64,000 bases of DNA from Novipirellula artificiosorum (GCF_007860135.1 NZ_SJPV01000002.1:209055-273054); one strand, 5' to 3'; shown: positions 26,493-35,959, counted from the first letter of the stretch. The notes: a model not told the origin generated them from the sequence alone. A program made the numbers and translations.

Positions 26493-28190
26493 CTATTTGC
26501 TTTTTCGACGGCGTGTGATCAGCGTGTGCATCACGTCACTGCGCCGCACCACCCCTTGTAGCTCATGAGGCTCTTCACGCGTGACGACGGGAATACAGTC
26601 ATCCGTTTCAGCTTCGAACAGTTCAAAGGCACGCGCTGCGGGATCATCCGGATAGAGAATCGCATCGGTCTCGCTGACCAAGTCCTCGGCTCGGACCAAC
26701 TGCGTGACGCTGTCGTCAAACATCACATTGCTTAGCAGCGGATAGCGTATCACGCCAACGACTCGCATCCGGTCATCGACAACGGGGTAGGTGTTGTCAT
26801 GGCTATGTTCAATGTGCGAGATCACGGCATCAAAGTCGGCCGATTGATGTATCCCTTTTGTCTTGCGCAGCAAATCGCTCACTTTGACCTTGCCTCCGAC
26901 TTGGTCCACCGCGCCTTTCGGGTCACTGTGCCGGCCAAGTCCGGTTCGAAAACGATACCCCAATTCGCGAACCTGTTCCAACGGCGTACGGCTGGTGTGA
27001 TGAATCGCTTGGGCAAGCGGAACTTCGCCCGTTCGGAGCAGCGATTGCCGTATAAAGAGCGGGCCAATGATTTCAAACAAGACCACCGACCCAAGGATGA
27101 TGTCCTGGATCGGTTTACCGAGCTCCGGATCGCGAGCCACCGCAATGGACGATAGCGCGATCGCAGCCCCAGCTTGGGCAAACAAACAACTTCCGAGCCA
27201 ATGCCGAACTTCGAGCGGTTGACGCGTTGCCCGAGCCGCCGCGTAGACACCCAACCATTTCCCGAGCATCCGACACACGATGTAGATCACGCCAACCATA
27301 CCCGCAGCTGCGAAAGCACCGACGTCAAGCTGAGTTCCATGGACGGCAAAGAAAACCACCGCCAACAGGCCTGATAAGTGATCGAGTTCGTCAACGATTT
27401 TGCCCTTCATGTCGGAGGTGTTCGCCACCGTCACCCCCATCACCAAAAAGGTCACCATGTAGGGAATGTCCAAGGATTCACAAATGCCAAGCAAGAAGGT
27501 CGTGGTGGCGACCAGCAAGACCAGCCAACGGGTCATTCGCAGCAGCCCGCACCCGTAGCTGACAACCAAACCGCCCGCCAATCCCAACAACACCGAACCG
27601 GCAATGTCCAGCAACAGCACCCCCATTTGTTCTGTCAACGGGATTTCGAGTTTCCCTTGAATCAAGTGGATCGCCAGGAAAGCAAACTCAAACAACACGA
27701 TACATGCGAAGTTATTCATCGCGACCAAGAAACCGGTGCTCTCGGTGACCGGCCCTTCGGAGCGAAATTCCTTGAGCACCAAAATCGTTGTCGCGGGAGC
27801 AGTTGCAACAGCGAGGCACCCGAGTAACAAGGAGGTGCCACCAGAACATCCAAATAATCGCAACCCAATGGTCACCAACCCACACGTGCACAAGATCTCG
27901 GTCGCGGATACCGCCAAGCAGTGGGCTGCAATCCGACGAACCTTCTTGAAGGTGAACTCACAGCCGAGGTTGAACAGGACGATGGCCATCGCAAATTCAA
28001 GCACCGGCTCGAATCGTTCCACATGTCCTTCGGGAATCAGGTCCATCACACTTGGGCCAACCAGCAAGCCAACCAACAAAAAGGCGGTCACCTTGGGAAG
28101 ATGGAGTAAGTCGGCAAAGACGCCGGCGGCAAGGCACGCACCGAGCAGCAGCCCAAGCGTGCTGGCGATATGAAAATGGAAATCACCCAT
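26493..28190 (-). CDS. Kef-type cation/proton antiporter with CBS domain pair
   Basis: Inner-membrane CPA2-type antiporter of 565 residues. About eleven hydrophobic helices cover residues 8-385, with the family-typical GLLVGPSVMDLI near the start and AMAIVLFNLGCEF in the fourth helix. The cytoplasmic tail carries a pair of CBS motifs (about 425-560; YPVVDDRMRVVGVIRY and CIPVVTREEPHELQGVVRRSDVM). CBS pairs bind adenine nucleotides and gate transporters. It probably exchanges K+ or Na+ for protons; the ion cannot be read from sequence. No KTN/TrkA-N domain is present. It is separated from the AAA gene by about 85 bases. Confidence 0.88.
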   Translation of the reverse strand: MGDFHFHIASTLGLLLGACLAAGVFADLLHLPKVTAFLLVGLLVGPSVMDLIPEGHVERFEPVLEFAMAIVLFNLGCEFTFKKVRRIAAHCLAVSATEILCTCGLVTIGLRLFGCSGGTSLLLGCLAVATAPATTILVLKEFRSEGPVTESTGFLVAMNNFACIVLFEFAFLAIHLIQGKLEIPLTEQMGVLLLDIAGSVLLGLAGGLVVSYGCGLLRMTRWLVLLVATTTFLLGICESLDIPYMVTFLVMGVTVANTSDMKGKIVDELDHLSGLLAVVFFAVHGTQLDVGAFAAAGMVGVIYIVCRMLGKWLGVYAAARATRQPLEVRHWLGSCLFAQAGAAIALSSIAVARDPELGKPIQDIILGSVVLFEIIGPLFIRQSLLRTGEVPLAQAIHHTSRTPLEQVRELGYRFRTGLGRHSDPKGAVDQVGGKVKVSDLLRKTKGIHQSADFDAVISHIEHSHDNTYPVVDDRMRVVGVIRYPLLSNVMFDDSVTQLVRAEDLVSETDAILYPDDPAARAFELFEAETDDCIPVVTREEPHELQGVVRRSDVMHTLITRRRKSK

Positions 28191-28328
28191 GATGCCGCTT
28201 GAGAGCCCTCTCCAGATGCATTCGGAAAACAGAGCTTTCCGAATGCTCGTTCAAAACAATTTGACGCCCGTCAATCATAGACCGACTCGGCAGAAAATTG
28301 CACGTACTTCCGCACGTTCTAAGAGATG

Positions 28329-28844
28329 TTATGCCGAAAAAACAGCAAACCTTTCCAACAGGCTGTCAACGATCGGCTTCAAAATCTCGCCAACACCAGG
28401 AATGGCCAACACCGAATCGATCTTTTCCTTGATTCCTGGCAGTATTTTGCTAATCGTGGCTCCAATCGTCGACTTCATCGCCTCAGGTGCCTTCTCGTAC
28501 ATCGCTGCCGAGGCACCAAGACTTTCGTTGATGGTTGTCAGTTCGGGGAGCTGAGCTTTGGCAGATTCAATATCGACAATGTTCCCGAAAACATCGTTCA
28601 GCTTCTCCATACTCCCCGTCAAATTCGTGCCGAGATCGGCCATTCCCGCCGGCACTTCAGGCACGCCGCTGTCGATCTCGATACCACCCAATGGATCCAC
28701 GACATCCCGATCCGCCTTGTCGGGGCCATCCTTTAGCAGTGAATAACCGAGCCATCCTAGCAATCCCAGGATCACCAGGGGCAACAACACCTTAACCAAA
28801 CCGCCACCACCGCTATCGGGTGATGTTGTCGAGCAAGCTGCCAT
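28329..28844 (-). CDS. Membrane-anchored protein following DUF937 gene
   Basis: 171-residue protein without a named family. A glycine run (SGGGGL) leads into one membrane helix at about 15-36 (VKVLLPLVILGLLGWLGYSLL), followed by an acidic, soluble helical region to the end. In other bacteria DUF937 proteins often continue with just such a glycine run plus helix, so this could be the second half of an ancestral single gene. The ATG lies 32 bases inside the end of the DUF937 gene in another frame, suggesting coupled translation or an old frameshift. The product is probably periplasm-facing. Confidence 0.65.
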   Translation of the reverse strand: MAACSTTSPDSGGGGLVKVLLPLVILGLLGWLGYSLLKDGPDKADRDVVDPLGGIEIDSGVPEVPAGMADLGTNLTGSMEKLNDVFGNIVDIESAKAQLPELTTINESLGASAAMYEKAPEAMKSTIGATISKILPGIKEKIDSVLAIPGVGEILKPIVDSLLERFAVFSA

Positions 28845-29052
28845 CGTAGTCACCTTGATCGAGTGTCTCGTTGATCTTCGCTGCGCCACCAGGTTGTGAG
28901 ACCTGCTTCATCAGTCCACCGAGAACGGTGGGAAAAATGGCATCCAATCCTTGGGTCGTTGCCTGGGGACTTTCGCCCAAATGGCTACCCAGTTTGCCTG
29001 CCAGTTGTCCGGTAACTTGGCTCTTCAGCATTTGCATGAGATCGATCGCCAT
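28813..29052 (-). CDS. DUF937 small protein
   Basis: 79-residue protein of the DUF937 family, recognised by the helical QLAGKLGSHLGESPQATTQG segment, AIFPTVLGGLMKQ and the closing DQGDYDGSLLDNI, which matches the usual D-x-D-G-S-x-L-D-D/N end of the domain. The ATG at 29052 has a GGGGGA ribosome site shortly upstream; a longer open frame to 29262 lacks support. Its 3' end overlaps the following membrane-protein gene by 32 bases. The function of the family is unknown. Confidence 0.8.
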   Translation of the reverse strand: MAIDLMQMLKSQVTGQLAGKLGSHLGESPQATTQGLDAIFPTVLGGLMKQVSQPGGAAKINETLDQGDYDGSLLDNITR

Positions 29053-29354
29053 AACTATTCCCCCGCAGGTGATTGAAAACCGGCCGCGGAATCGTTCGCA
29101 CAATACGGAACGAACACGCCTTGGTTTTCGAAGAGAAAAGAGCCAAGCACAACGCAAGGCCGACGCACTCAGTATAGAGGCCGGCAAATGACTGCGTCGA
29201 GCAGCAAAAAGATCCTGGAGAACTGGATTCCAACCTTCATCCAAAATGAAACCTGGATCCAAATGCCAAATCCCGCTGCTTGCTGGCCCAAATCGTCATC
29301 GCCTTGGCCCGGTTGTGACAATTTGCACTACGTCGATAGGCTAATCCGGCGCGA

Positions 29355-29810
29355 TCAAGTCTGTCGGTTGATTTCTTCGACTTGCTCGTTCAACGTGCAG
29401 GTATCGTAGACGTAGCCAATCCCAAACAGCCCACCGGTCAACAAATAGACCACTCCCGTAATGATCTTGCCCATGTACAGGCGGTGGACTCCAAATAAGC
29501 CCAAGAACGTCAGCAACAGCCAAGCGACGGTAAAGTCGACCCGCCCATTTCGGTAACGCCGATTCGCTTCTTCTGCCATCGCAGGGATGAAGAACAAATC
29601 AACAATCCAACCGACCAAGAATAGCCCTCCGGTGAAGAACCAAAGGACACCAGTGAGTGGCTTGCCGAAGTAGAAGCGGTGCGCCCCGATGAAACCGAGA
29701 ATCCAGAACAGGTAGCCGACGAGCACCGGGTGAGAAACATCGACAGCGTCATACGAGGGGACCGCTCGGTCAGAGCGAGACGGATTGGCTGTCGGAGCTG
29801 TATTTTCCAT
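29355..29810 (-). CDS. Double TM2-domain membrane protein
   Basis: 151-residue membrane protein made of two TM2 domains in tandem, about residues 30-75 and 93-138. Each has the signature of two helices joined by a G-x-HR-x-Y-x-GK turn (GAHRFYFGK and GVHRLYMGK) and a second helix with TGGLF followed by an acidic residue. TM2 proteins usually carry one copy. Role unknown. Its gene follows the FadL gene in the opposite sense of map order but on the same strand, with its own upstream gap. Confidence 0.88.
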   Translation of the reverse strand: MENTAPTANPSRSDRAVPSYDAVDVSHPVLVGYLFWILGFIGAHRFYFGKPLTGVLWFFTGGLFLVGWIVDLFFIPAMAEEANRRYRNGRVDFTVAWLLLTFLGLFGVHRLYMGKIITGVVYLLTGGLFGIGYVYDTCTLNEQVEEINRQT

Positions 29811-29955
29811 GGTTCTTCAACGGACAGGGGCATGTGACACGTTCGCTCCGGAAGCGAACGCTCAACCCGTCTATTCGCCTAACCGATCCGATTCTTTGCA
29901 AATGACGGTGCCAAATTGTACCGCAAGTTCTGATCCGGAATCAAAGAAAAGGGTG

Positions 29956-31221
29956 CTACTGCTGAATCGTGAGCCCAAAACTTACAATATGGGCATCGAG
30001 CGTATTGTCGAAGGTCGAACCGGGAATCGCGCCGATCCCGGGAAAGACGATCTGGCCAGATCGTGTGTTCTCGAAGAAATATGAGTAGGCCACGTTTGCC
30101 GCGAGATTGTCGGTGAATCGCAACGACGCCCCCGTGCTGAGGATGTGCTGGAACGTCAAGGGTGATGCAACGTTGTAAAACGCTTCACTGTTTCTGACCG
30201 GGTTTTGGTTGTACGAGTATCCTCCCCGAATCGTTAACTGCTCACTCACAGCTCTTTGGATCCCCAGCGATGTTGACATCACGCTGCTGAAGTCCAATCC
30301 GCCTAATTTCCCCGTCGCATCGAATACCGCTCGGTCGCCGAATCCATCGGTGTTCTTATAGTCAAAGTAACGAACATCCAACGCAAAAAGCCAATTCTCG
30401 AGTCCGTCGTACGCCGTACCCAACGAAAGGATCATAGGCAGGTCGACGTCGACGCTCAGCTCTCGCGGATTCCCCAGCTGGTCTTCCGAATGGAACTGAA
30501 AGGTTTCCATCCAAGTCGGACTCTTCAGCGAGGCACCAAATCGCCAGGCAGGACTGTGGATGTAGTAGGCACCCAATTGGAACCCACCACCCCAATGGTA
30601 GCGCGTCCCGCTCGCCGACGAGTAGCTGCCGTCCGCATTTGCCGAACCGAAGACAAACGGGTCGAGACTGATCCGCCCCGCCGTCAGGGTCGGGCCAGCG
30701 GCAACGGACAGGTTGTCCCGCAAGGCGACCGATAGGACCGGAGCGATTTGCAGGAACGACGCGTTCGAGTCCACGCGCCCGAGACCGGTTGGTGCCAATG
30801 CAGGGTTGGTGGGATCCACGGGCAGGTTCGTTCCGAATCCGGCAACCGCGTTGATCCCCAATCCGAGGGTCACCTTTGGATTCTCGGTTTTATGCACCCA
30901 TCCGATATTGGGGAGCGGAAAGGCACCGGCATCGGCATCGGTTGACCCGGCAAAACCACCCACCGAGGAGGCGACGGTTTGGTTGGGGAAAAGCACCCCC
31001 ATGCCCAACGCCGTTTCCGACCGTTCAAGCCCGCTTATGGTCGCCGGATTCCAGTAAATCGCGCCAATGGAGTCGATCGGAGCGGCGACGGCTGCCCCAC
31101 CCATGCTGCGATTGACAGGCCCACTGGACGAAAAGATGGTGCCTTGAGCAAGCAGGGCTTGAGCGCTGAATATGGCACCGAAAAAGGCCACCGCAAACAT
31201 CAAGCGATTTGGTTTCTGCAT
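29956..31221 (-). CDS. FadL/OmpP1/TodX-family outer-membrane transporter
   Basis: 421-residue outer-membrane barrel of the FadL family for hydrophobic compounds. After a signal peptide (about 1-25) the mature protein starts GTIFSSSGPVNRSMGGAAVAAPIDSIGAIYWNPATISGL in spirit: the conserved N-terminal hatch with MGGA and WNPA motifs. Later strands show WMETFQFHSEDQLGNPRE-like and GGYSYNQNPV segments typical of the family, and the C-terminus is a beta strand (IVSFGLTIQQ). It probably passes fatty acids or aromatic hydrocarbons across the outer membrane. No degradation genes are adjacent. Confidence 0.88.
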   Translation of the reverse strand: MQKPNRLMFAVAFFGAIFSAQALLAQGTIFSSSGPVNRSMGGAAVAAPIDSIGAIYWNPATISGLERSETALGMGVLFPNQTVASSVGGFAGSTDADAGAFPLPNIGWVHKTENPKVTLGLGINAVAGFGTNLPVDPTNPALAPTGLGRVDSNASFLQIAPVLSVALRDNLSVAAGPTLTAGRISLDPFVFGSANADGSYSSASGTRYHWGGGFQLGAYYIHSPAWRFGASLKSPTWMETFQFHSEDQLGNPRELSVDVDLPMILSLGTAYDGLENWLFALDVRYFDYKNTDGFGDRAVFDATGKLGGLDFSSVMSTSLGIQRAVSEQLTIRGGYSYNQNPVRNSEAFYNVASPLTFQHILSTGASLRFTDNLAANVAYSYFFENTRSGQIVFPGIGAIPGSTFDNTLDAHIVSFGLTIQQ

Positions 31222-31489
31222 TTGTCCCTACCCCGACTCTCCTACGAACGGACGTTCCCTCACCCCTTCTTTCGGCAGAATGTGCACATCCCCTACAGTC
31301 ATCCTGTGCCGCAAAGTGGTAAGCGGTCATAAAAACAAGGCTCGTTGCCTTGTCGTGAGAGCCCGAAAGGCATCGTTCCAGCTGGCGGACAACGCATCGC
31401 AAGGGGCGGCACTGAACTTTCGACCATCTCGACTTAGGCGTCCCCCACGCAAAAACGCACCACAAAGTCCGCACGGTGCGCCGACCGGA

Positions 31490-31614
31490 CTTCTCGATCT
31501 GGGTCGGTAAACAGTTGCAACTGCGACGTGGGTCGCTACGGTAGCCACAGGGACAAGGATTTGCAGCTGCGATCAGCATAAAGTCGGTAGGGAACGTCGT
31601 GCTGCGTAGCGCAC
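31490..31614 (-). pseudogene. Partial duplicate of the comM gene
   Basis: These 125 bases match 32949-33074 inside comM at about 90% by eye. On the minus strand they read RSTTFPTDFMLIAAANPCPC and on through the cysteine-rich region of ComM, then diverge abruptly. It is a broken second copy lying about 1.4 kb from the parent, on the same strand, with an unrelated lipoprotein gene between them. Confidence 0.85.
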
Positions 31615-31692
31615 GTTTAGGAAATGATGCTGTCTTGACGTTGCCAATCGTTTTTTCATAACTAAGCATCGGTCTGTTTACTGGAGATCAGG

Positions 31693-32280
31693 ATGGGGAA
31701 TCGATCTATCATCGGCATCGCATTCGTTGCCACCGTCAGTTCCGGATGCATGATTGTGGGTCTCGATGACAAGTTCACTCTTGCTGAGCGTTTTTCAAAA
31801 GAATCGCCCATTGAATCTTGCGTTCTCGTAGCCGAACCGATAATTGAACATGACGTTTCCCGACTCTATTTTCCATTTGTGCGAATAGACAACCGACGTC
31901 TGCCGCATGATTTGGTCGTCAACCTTTACAAACAGACTGGTCTCCAAGTGGGGCCCGACTTCGAAACCGTCGTTTTTGAGTCGATTAAAATGGTGTATCC
32001 TGACGGGCGTCGCAAGGTTCTACTCGCCGCGGATCAACCGCATTCGCAGCGTACTTTCCCAGTCGCCGAAGCGAAACAATTGTTGACTGAGGAAACGCAA
32101 GTCAGGTTCGCTGGCGCGGTGGATCAGGCAGATTCGTTCGTGTTGACGTGTCTTGGAACAGCGGTTTCGCAATCGGGTCCCGGCATTCCATTTGAAACGC
32201 GATTGCGTTACCGGTATGACGGCAAAAATTGGGACTGGATGACGCTTTCCCAAGAGTTCGGCAGTTGCGGCGGCATCTGA
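31693..32280 (+). CDS. Predicted lipoprotein of unknown function
   Basis: 195-residue protein with a lipobox: the N-terminal hydrophobic run ends in VSSGC, giving a lipidated cysteine at residue 19. The mature part is soluble, with no recognised domain, and ends with a GSCGG segment. The gene lies alone on the plus strand between the comM fragment and comM, both on the minus strand, so it may have arrived with the rearrangement that duplicated comM. An ATG after AGATCAGG is the chosen start. Function unknown. Confidence 0.7.
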   Translation: MGNRSIIGIAFVATVSSGCMIVGLDDKFTLAERFSKESPIESCVLVAEPIIEHDVSRLYFPFVRIDNRRLPHDLVVNLYKQTGLQVGPDFETVVFESIKMVYPDGRRKVLLAADQPHSQRTFPVAEAKQLLTEETQVRFAGAVDQADSFVLTCLGTAVSQSGPGIPFETRLRYRYDGKNWDWMTLSQEFGSCGGI

Positions 32281-32531
32281 CCCCCCTTCCCCAAAAAGCA
32301 ACCCGCTTCGAAACGACGAACTCTCCAACATCATGCACGGCAAACCAGTTCGTGTCCGCCAATTCGCCTCACACTCGGGTGTTCTTTTTCTTGTTCCTGG
32401 TCCTTGCTTGTTCCTGATTCAAAATCCTCAATCCAATTACCCCGTTCGTCCCGATCAGGTGATAGAGACAATTGCAAGCGAACGTGTCACCTAAACACTC
32501 GAGGCAAAAACGGACGTGCATCAGCTTAGCA

Positions 32532-34073
32532 TCAGGTCCAAAAATCCCGATCCAAACTACGATAGCCAATCGCTTCGGCGAGGTGGACTTCCTCAATCAG
32601 TTCATCGCCAGCCACATCGGCGATCGTTCGGGCAACACGCAAAATTTTGTCATGGGCTCTGGCGGACAACCCCATCTCTTCAACACTGTGACGCAGCATG
32701 TGCTGGCAAGGCTTGTTCAAAGCACAATGCGTTCGCACCTGGCGACTACTCATTTGCGCATTGTACCGCACCGTGCCGTTGCCGAAGCGGGCCAACTGAG
32801 CCTCGCGAGCCTTGATCACATCCGCTCGCATCTGCTCGCTCGTTGTTCCGCCACCGCAGCTTGAAGACAATTCGTCGAACGGAACGGCTGGGACTTCGAT
32901 GTGGATGTCGATACGGTCCATCAGGGGCCCAGAAATTCGCCCCATGTACTTCTCGATCTGAGTCGGTAAACAATTACAACTGCGACGCGGGTCGCTACGG
33001 TAACCACAGGGGCAAGGATTTGCAGCTGCGATCAGCATGAAGTCGGAAGGGAACGTAGTGCTGCGTAAGGCACGCGAAATCGTGACCACGCCATCCTCAA
33101 GCGGCTGACGCATGACTTCCAATGTCTTGCGGTTGAACTCAGGCAACTCATCCAGAAATAGGATTCCATTGTGGGCCTTGCTGATTTCCCCCGGCGACGG
33201 CGGGCTGCCACCACCCACAAGGCCCGCATCGCTGATCGTATGGTGTGGGCTACGAAAGGGCCGGCAAGCCAGCAGCGGTTGACCGCTCGGCAGTTGCCCC
33301 AGCACACTGTAAATCCGCGTGGTCGCAATCGACTCCGATGCGGTCAACGACGGCAATACCGTTGGCATCCGCTTGGCCAGCATCGTCTTTCCGCTGCCGG
33401 GCGGACCCACCATGATTAAATTGTGATTGCCAGCGGCAGCCAGTGACATCGCTCGTTTGGCCGATTCTTGACCGCGCACGTCACCAAAATCGATCTCGTA
33501 GACACTAAACTGCTCGAATAGTTTCTCCACACAGCTTGGCACCGGATCGAGCTCAATCTCACCAGAAAAAAAAGCGACGGCTTGAGCAAGGCTTTGCACC
33601 GGAATCACTTCGATGCCCTCCACCACCGCCGCTTCGCTGGCGTTTTCATAGGGCACGACAATTCCGCGAAGGTCCGCATTCTTCGCCGCTTCGATCGCGA
33701 TCGATAGCACGCCTTTGATCGGTCGCGTCAATCCCTCGAGCGCCAATTCACCGACGACGGCATACTTTTCGAGAAGATCGATCGCCAACTGTCCACTTCC
33801 AGCCAGCACTCCAAGTGCAACAGGCAAGTCGAACGAGGCAGCTTGTTTGGGGAGATCACCGGGGGCCAAATTGATCACAATCCGGTCATGCGGTCGGATG
33901 AAACCACTGTTGACGATCGCCCGTTCCACGCGATGCGTACTCTCTTTGACCGCCGCATCCGGCAATCCCACCAGAATCGTCTTGGGCATGGCCGCAGGCG
34001 AAATATCAACCTCCACATCGACTGGCATCGCCTCGATTCCCAGCAGCGTGAATGTTTTCAGTCGTGCCAACAT
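32532..34073 (-). CDS. comM: YifB/ComM-family Mg-chelatase-like AAA ATPase
   Basis: 513-residue AAA+ ATPase. The N-terminal lon-like S5 fold (1-170) includes DVEVDISPAAMPKTILVGLPD, the central chelatase domain has Walker A GPPGSGKT at 223-230, and NPCPCGYRSDPRRSCNC is the conserved cysteine-rich insertion. The C-terminal part (RQVRTHCALNKPCQ) is the Mg-chelatase C domain. In Vibrio and Haemophilus ComM is a DNA helicase that helps branch migration during natural transformation; the role in planctomycetes is assumed to be similar. The start at 34073 matches the usual MLARLKTFTLLGIE; an in-frame extension to 34154 is not family sequence. A damaged partial copy lies downstream. Confidence 0.92.
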   Translation of the reverse strand: MLARLKTFTLLGIEAMPVDVEVDISPAAMPKTILVGLPDAAVKESTHRVERAIVNSGFIRPHDRIVINLAPGDLPKQAASFDLPVALGVLAGSGQLAIDLLEKYAVVGELALEGLTRPIKGVLSIAIEAAKNADLRGIVVPYENASEAAVVEGIEVIPVQSLAQAVAFFSGEIELDPVPSCVEKLFEQFSVYEIDFGDVRGQESAKRAMSLAAAGNHNLIMVGPPGSGKTMLAKRMPTVLPSLTASESIATTRIYSVLGQLPSGQPLLACRPFRSPHHTISDAGLVGGGSPPSPGEISKAHNGILFLDELPEFNRKTLEVMRQPLEDGVVTISRALRSTTFPSDFMLIAAANPCPCGYRSDPRRSCNCLPTQIEKYMGRISGPLMDRIDIHIEVPAVPFDELSSSCGGGTTSEQMRADVIKAREAQLARFGNGTVRYNAQMSSRQVRTHCALNKPCQHMLRHSVEEMGLSARAHDKILRVARTIADVAGDELIEEVHLAEAIGYRSLDRDFWT

Positions 34074-34372
34074 CTCGACAGTCCCTCGATAGGGTAGCGT
34101 TTGTCTGTGTCGATTGTGACAGTCTACGCGAACAGAAACAAGCAGGTGATCCAATCGCCAAGGCTTCGATTGCAGCTCCCCTCTGTGCCAATAGGTGAGC
34201 CAACATTGAAGTATTAATCTAGGCTCGAGGACAAGTTCCGCGTTCCGTCATTTGCTTCAACTTCAGTTATCGAACTGTCGCAACCGAACGTCAGGACCAG
34301 GCGATAGGCAATCACGGGAAATCTCGACCGGCATGTGAACTCAATTCAGATAACACACGCAATCAATCACTG

Positions 34373-35398
34373 CTACTTTTCTGGCACATCATCAGATTTC
34401 TTCTCGAAATTTACTCCAAGCTCTACCGCCAACATTGGGGGGGTCCACGGCCCGTTCTGATCTTTCACTTTGACGGCTTCTTCAGCAAACCCAATCCGCT
34501 TCATACCCTTTTCGTTTTTCTCAGCAATCCTGAATTCGTCCGGTGCAAGATACTCAACAGTCTCTACCCGTGAGGGTAGGGTACCGCCGACTCCCTTTTC
34601 GATTACGGTGAAGAGTTTGAACTTTTTTTCTAAGTCATCCCACGACAGTTGTTCTTCGACCTCCCCGTGCCAGCCGAACATCGTCGTGTAGTGCTTCCAA
34701 AAGGTGTACCTCAACACGATTGATTTGCCATCCTCAGCCGCAGTAACAATAAGTGGGCTCTCAAGTTGATAGTGCCAATAGGGACCATCGGCTGCTGAAC
34801 GCGGGCCGGTAATCACCCAGGTTCCGATTAGCCAAGAAAGGGCTCTGAGTTCCTGTTGGAGCGGCGGAGGTGTGAAGTCAGCGTTCTGAACTGCAATGGA
34901 AAGTTTCAACCTATTCTCTGGACTGTAAAGTGACCTTCTAAAGTCCTCGGACTTTGATCTCCCGATTCTCAGAGTCGAAGGATAGATGTATCCAATCCAA
35001 ACGCCATCCTCTCTGCGCATCAACTTCGTTTCGAGCTTTCTTTTGGTTTGGAATTGATCATGCTCAACACTCAAAACCACATTGCCATCTTCCCAGCGAA
35101 GACGTTCCGTTACGTGGACGGTATGTTCCTTGATGTGGCTCGAGTGCGGCGAACCGTAGGTGTAGGAGTATGAGTATGTAGTAACAAGTTCACGCCCGTT
35201 CTCACTTGGCTCGACGACGACTGCCGAAAAGGCCCTGGCTTCAAAATCGTGCCCAAACACCTCAAGTTTGTCTGGGGTCCAATGGCCAATCATCCATTCA
35301 AACGGCTCCAACTTCTCATTAACCGCTTGTTTTGCCGACTGTGCTGCTACTGGACCCGCCACAAGGCAGAAGGCTAGGCTCGCAATCACTGCCCTCAT
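34373..35398 (-). CDS. Exported protein with two internal lipocalin-like repeats
   Basis: 341-residue exported protein; signal peptide about 1-19. It contains two similar halves, each opening with a W-I/L-I-G-x-W motif: EPFEWMIGHWTPDKL near 32-46 and LRALSWLIGTWVITG near 186-200. Both halves then alternate beta strands and end in a charged segment. That layout recalls small beta-barrel (DUF1579/lipocalin-like) domains that are repeated after duplication. No enzyme motif is visible. Base composition looks lower in GC than in the neighbouring comM gene. Function unknown. Confidence 0.7.
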   Translation of the reverse strand: MRAVIASLAFCLVAGPVAAQSAKQAVNEKLEPFEWMIGHWTPDKLEVFGHDFEARAFSAVVVEPSENGRELVTTYSYSYTYGSPHSSHIKEHTVHVTERLRWEDGNVVLSVEHDQFQTKRKLETKLMRREDGVWIGYIYPSTLRIGRSKSEDFRRSLYSPENRLKLSIAVQNADFTPPPLQQELRALSWLIGTWVITGPRSAADGPYWHYQLESPLIVTAAEDGKSIVLRYTFWKHYTTMFGWHGEVEEQLSWDDLEKKFKLFTVIEKGVGGTLPSRVETVEYLAPDEFRIAEKNEKGMKRIGFAEEAVKVKDQNGPWTPPMLAVELGVNFEKKSDDVPEK

Positions 35399-35626
35399 GC
35401 TAAAGACTCCGATTTCTGGGATAACAATTTGGGTTGAATGCTCTTTAACCTAACAGATAGAGTTAAGAATGAGCAAGAAATTGATCTCCAATTGGCCCCA
35501 GCCAACGCCGTCACCGATCAGCCGGCGGCGACAAGAGTTGGCCCGTTTGAAAACGCCCCACTTCGCCGCTCGCGTGCATTGGAGGGTCATGCGTTACCTC
35601 AGTCGCGCGGGGGCGTCACCCAACAT

Positions 35627-35959
35627 TCAGTTCATCCCCGTAAGGACTCTCGCTGATCCAAGTCCAAGCAATCCCAGACTGGTGACGATCAGACCCATCC
35701 CGATGATACCACCACCGAATATCACAAAGCGAAGGCCGAGCATCACGACGGGCGACTCCTTCGTCAGTTCCTTCAGCGAGACCTTCTCTCCTTTCAGATC
35801 CATCAGCTCGAATTCCGGGGCAACTTCACCGACCTTCGGTGGATGAGGTGGCTCTTTACCTGGCGTTGCTTGACGCCGCCGCTGTGCCTGAGCGGTTGAC
35901 GAAAAGGCAACGGTTACCAAAACCAGGAGTAGCCCGAAGGTGGCGCAGCGGTTTTTCAT
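35627..35959 (-). CDS. Truncated redoxin-like exported protein
   Basis: 110 residues. A signal peptide (about 1-25) is followed by a proline-rich stretch and VGEVAPEFELMDLKGEKVSL, which is the usual start of an AhpC/TSA-type peroxiredoxin or thiol oxidoreductase. The redoxin fold stops after about residue 75: where the catalytic cysteine motif should follow, the sequence becomes a hydrophobic segment (LRFVIFGGGIIGMGLIVTSL) and ends. It is therefore catalytically dead as a redoxin. Either it is a truncated gene or it has become a small membrane protein with two hydrophobic ends. Confidence 0.6.
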   Translation of the reverse strand: MKNRCATFGLLLVLVTVAFSSTAQAQRRRQATPGKEPPHPPKVGEVAPEFELMDLKGEKVSLKELTKESPVVMLGLRFVIFGGGIIGMGLIVTSLGLLGLGSARVLTGMN

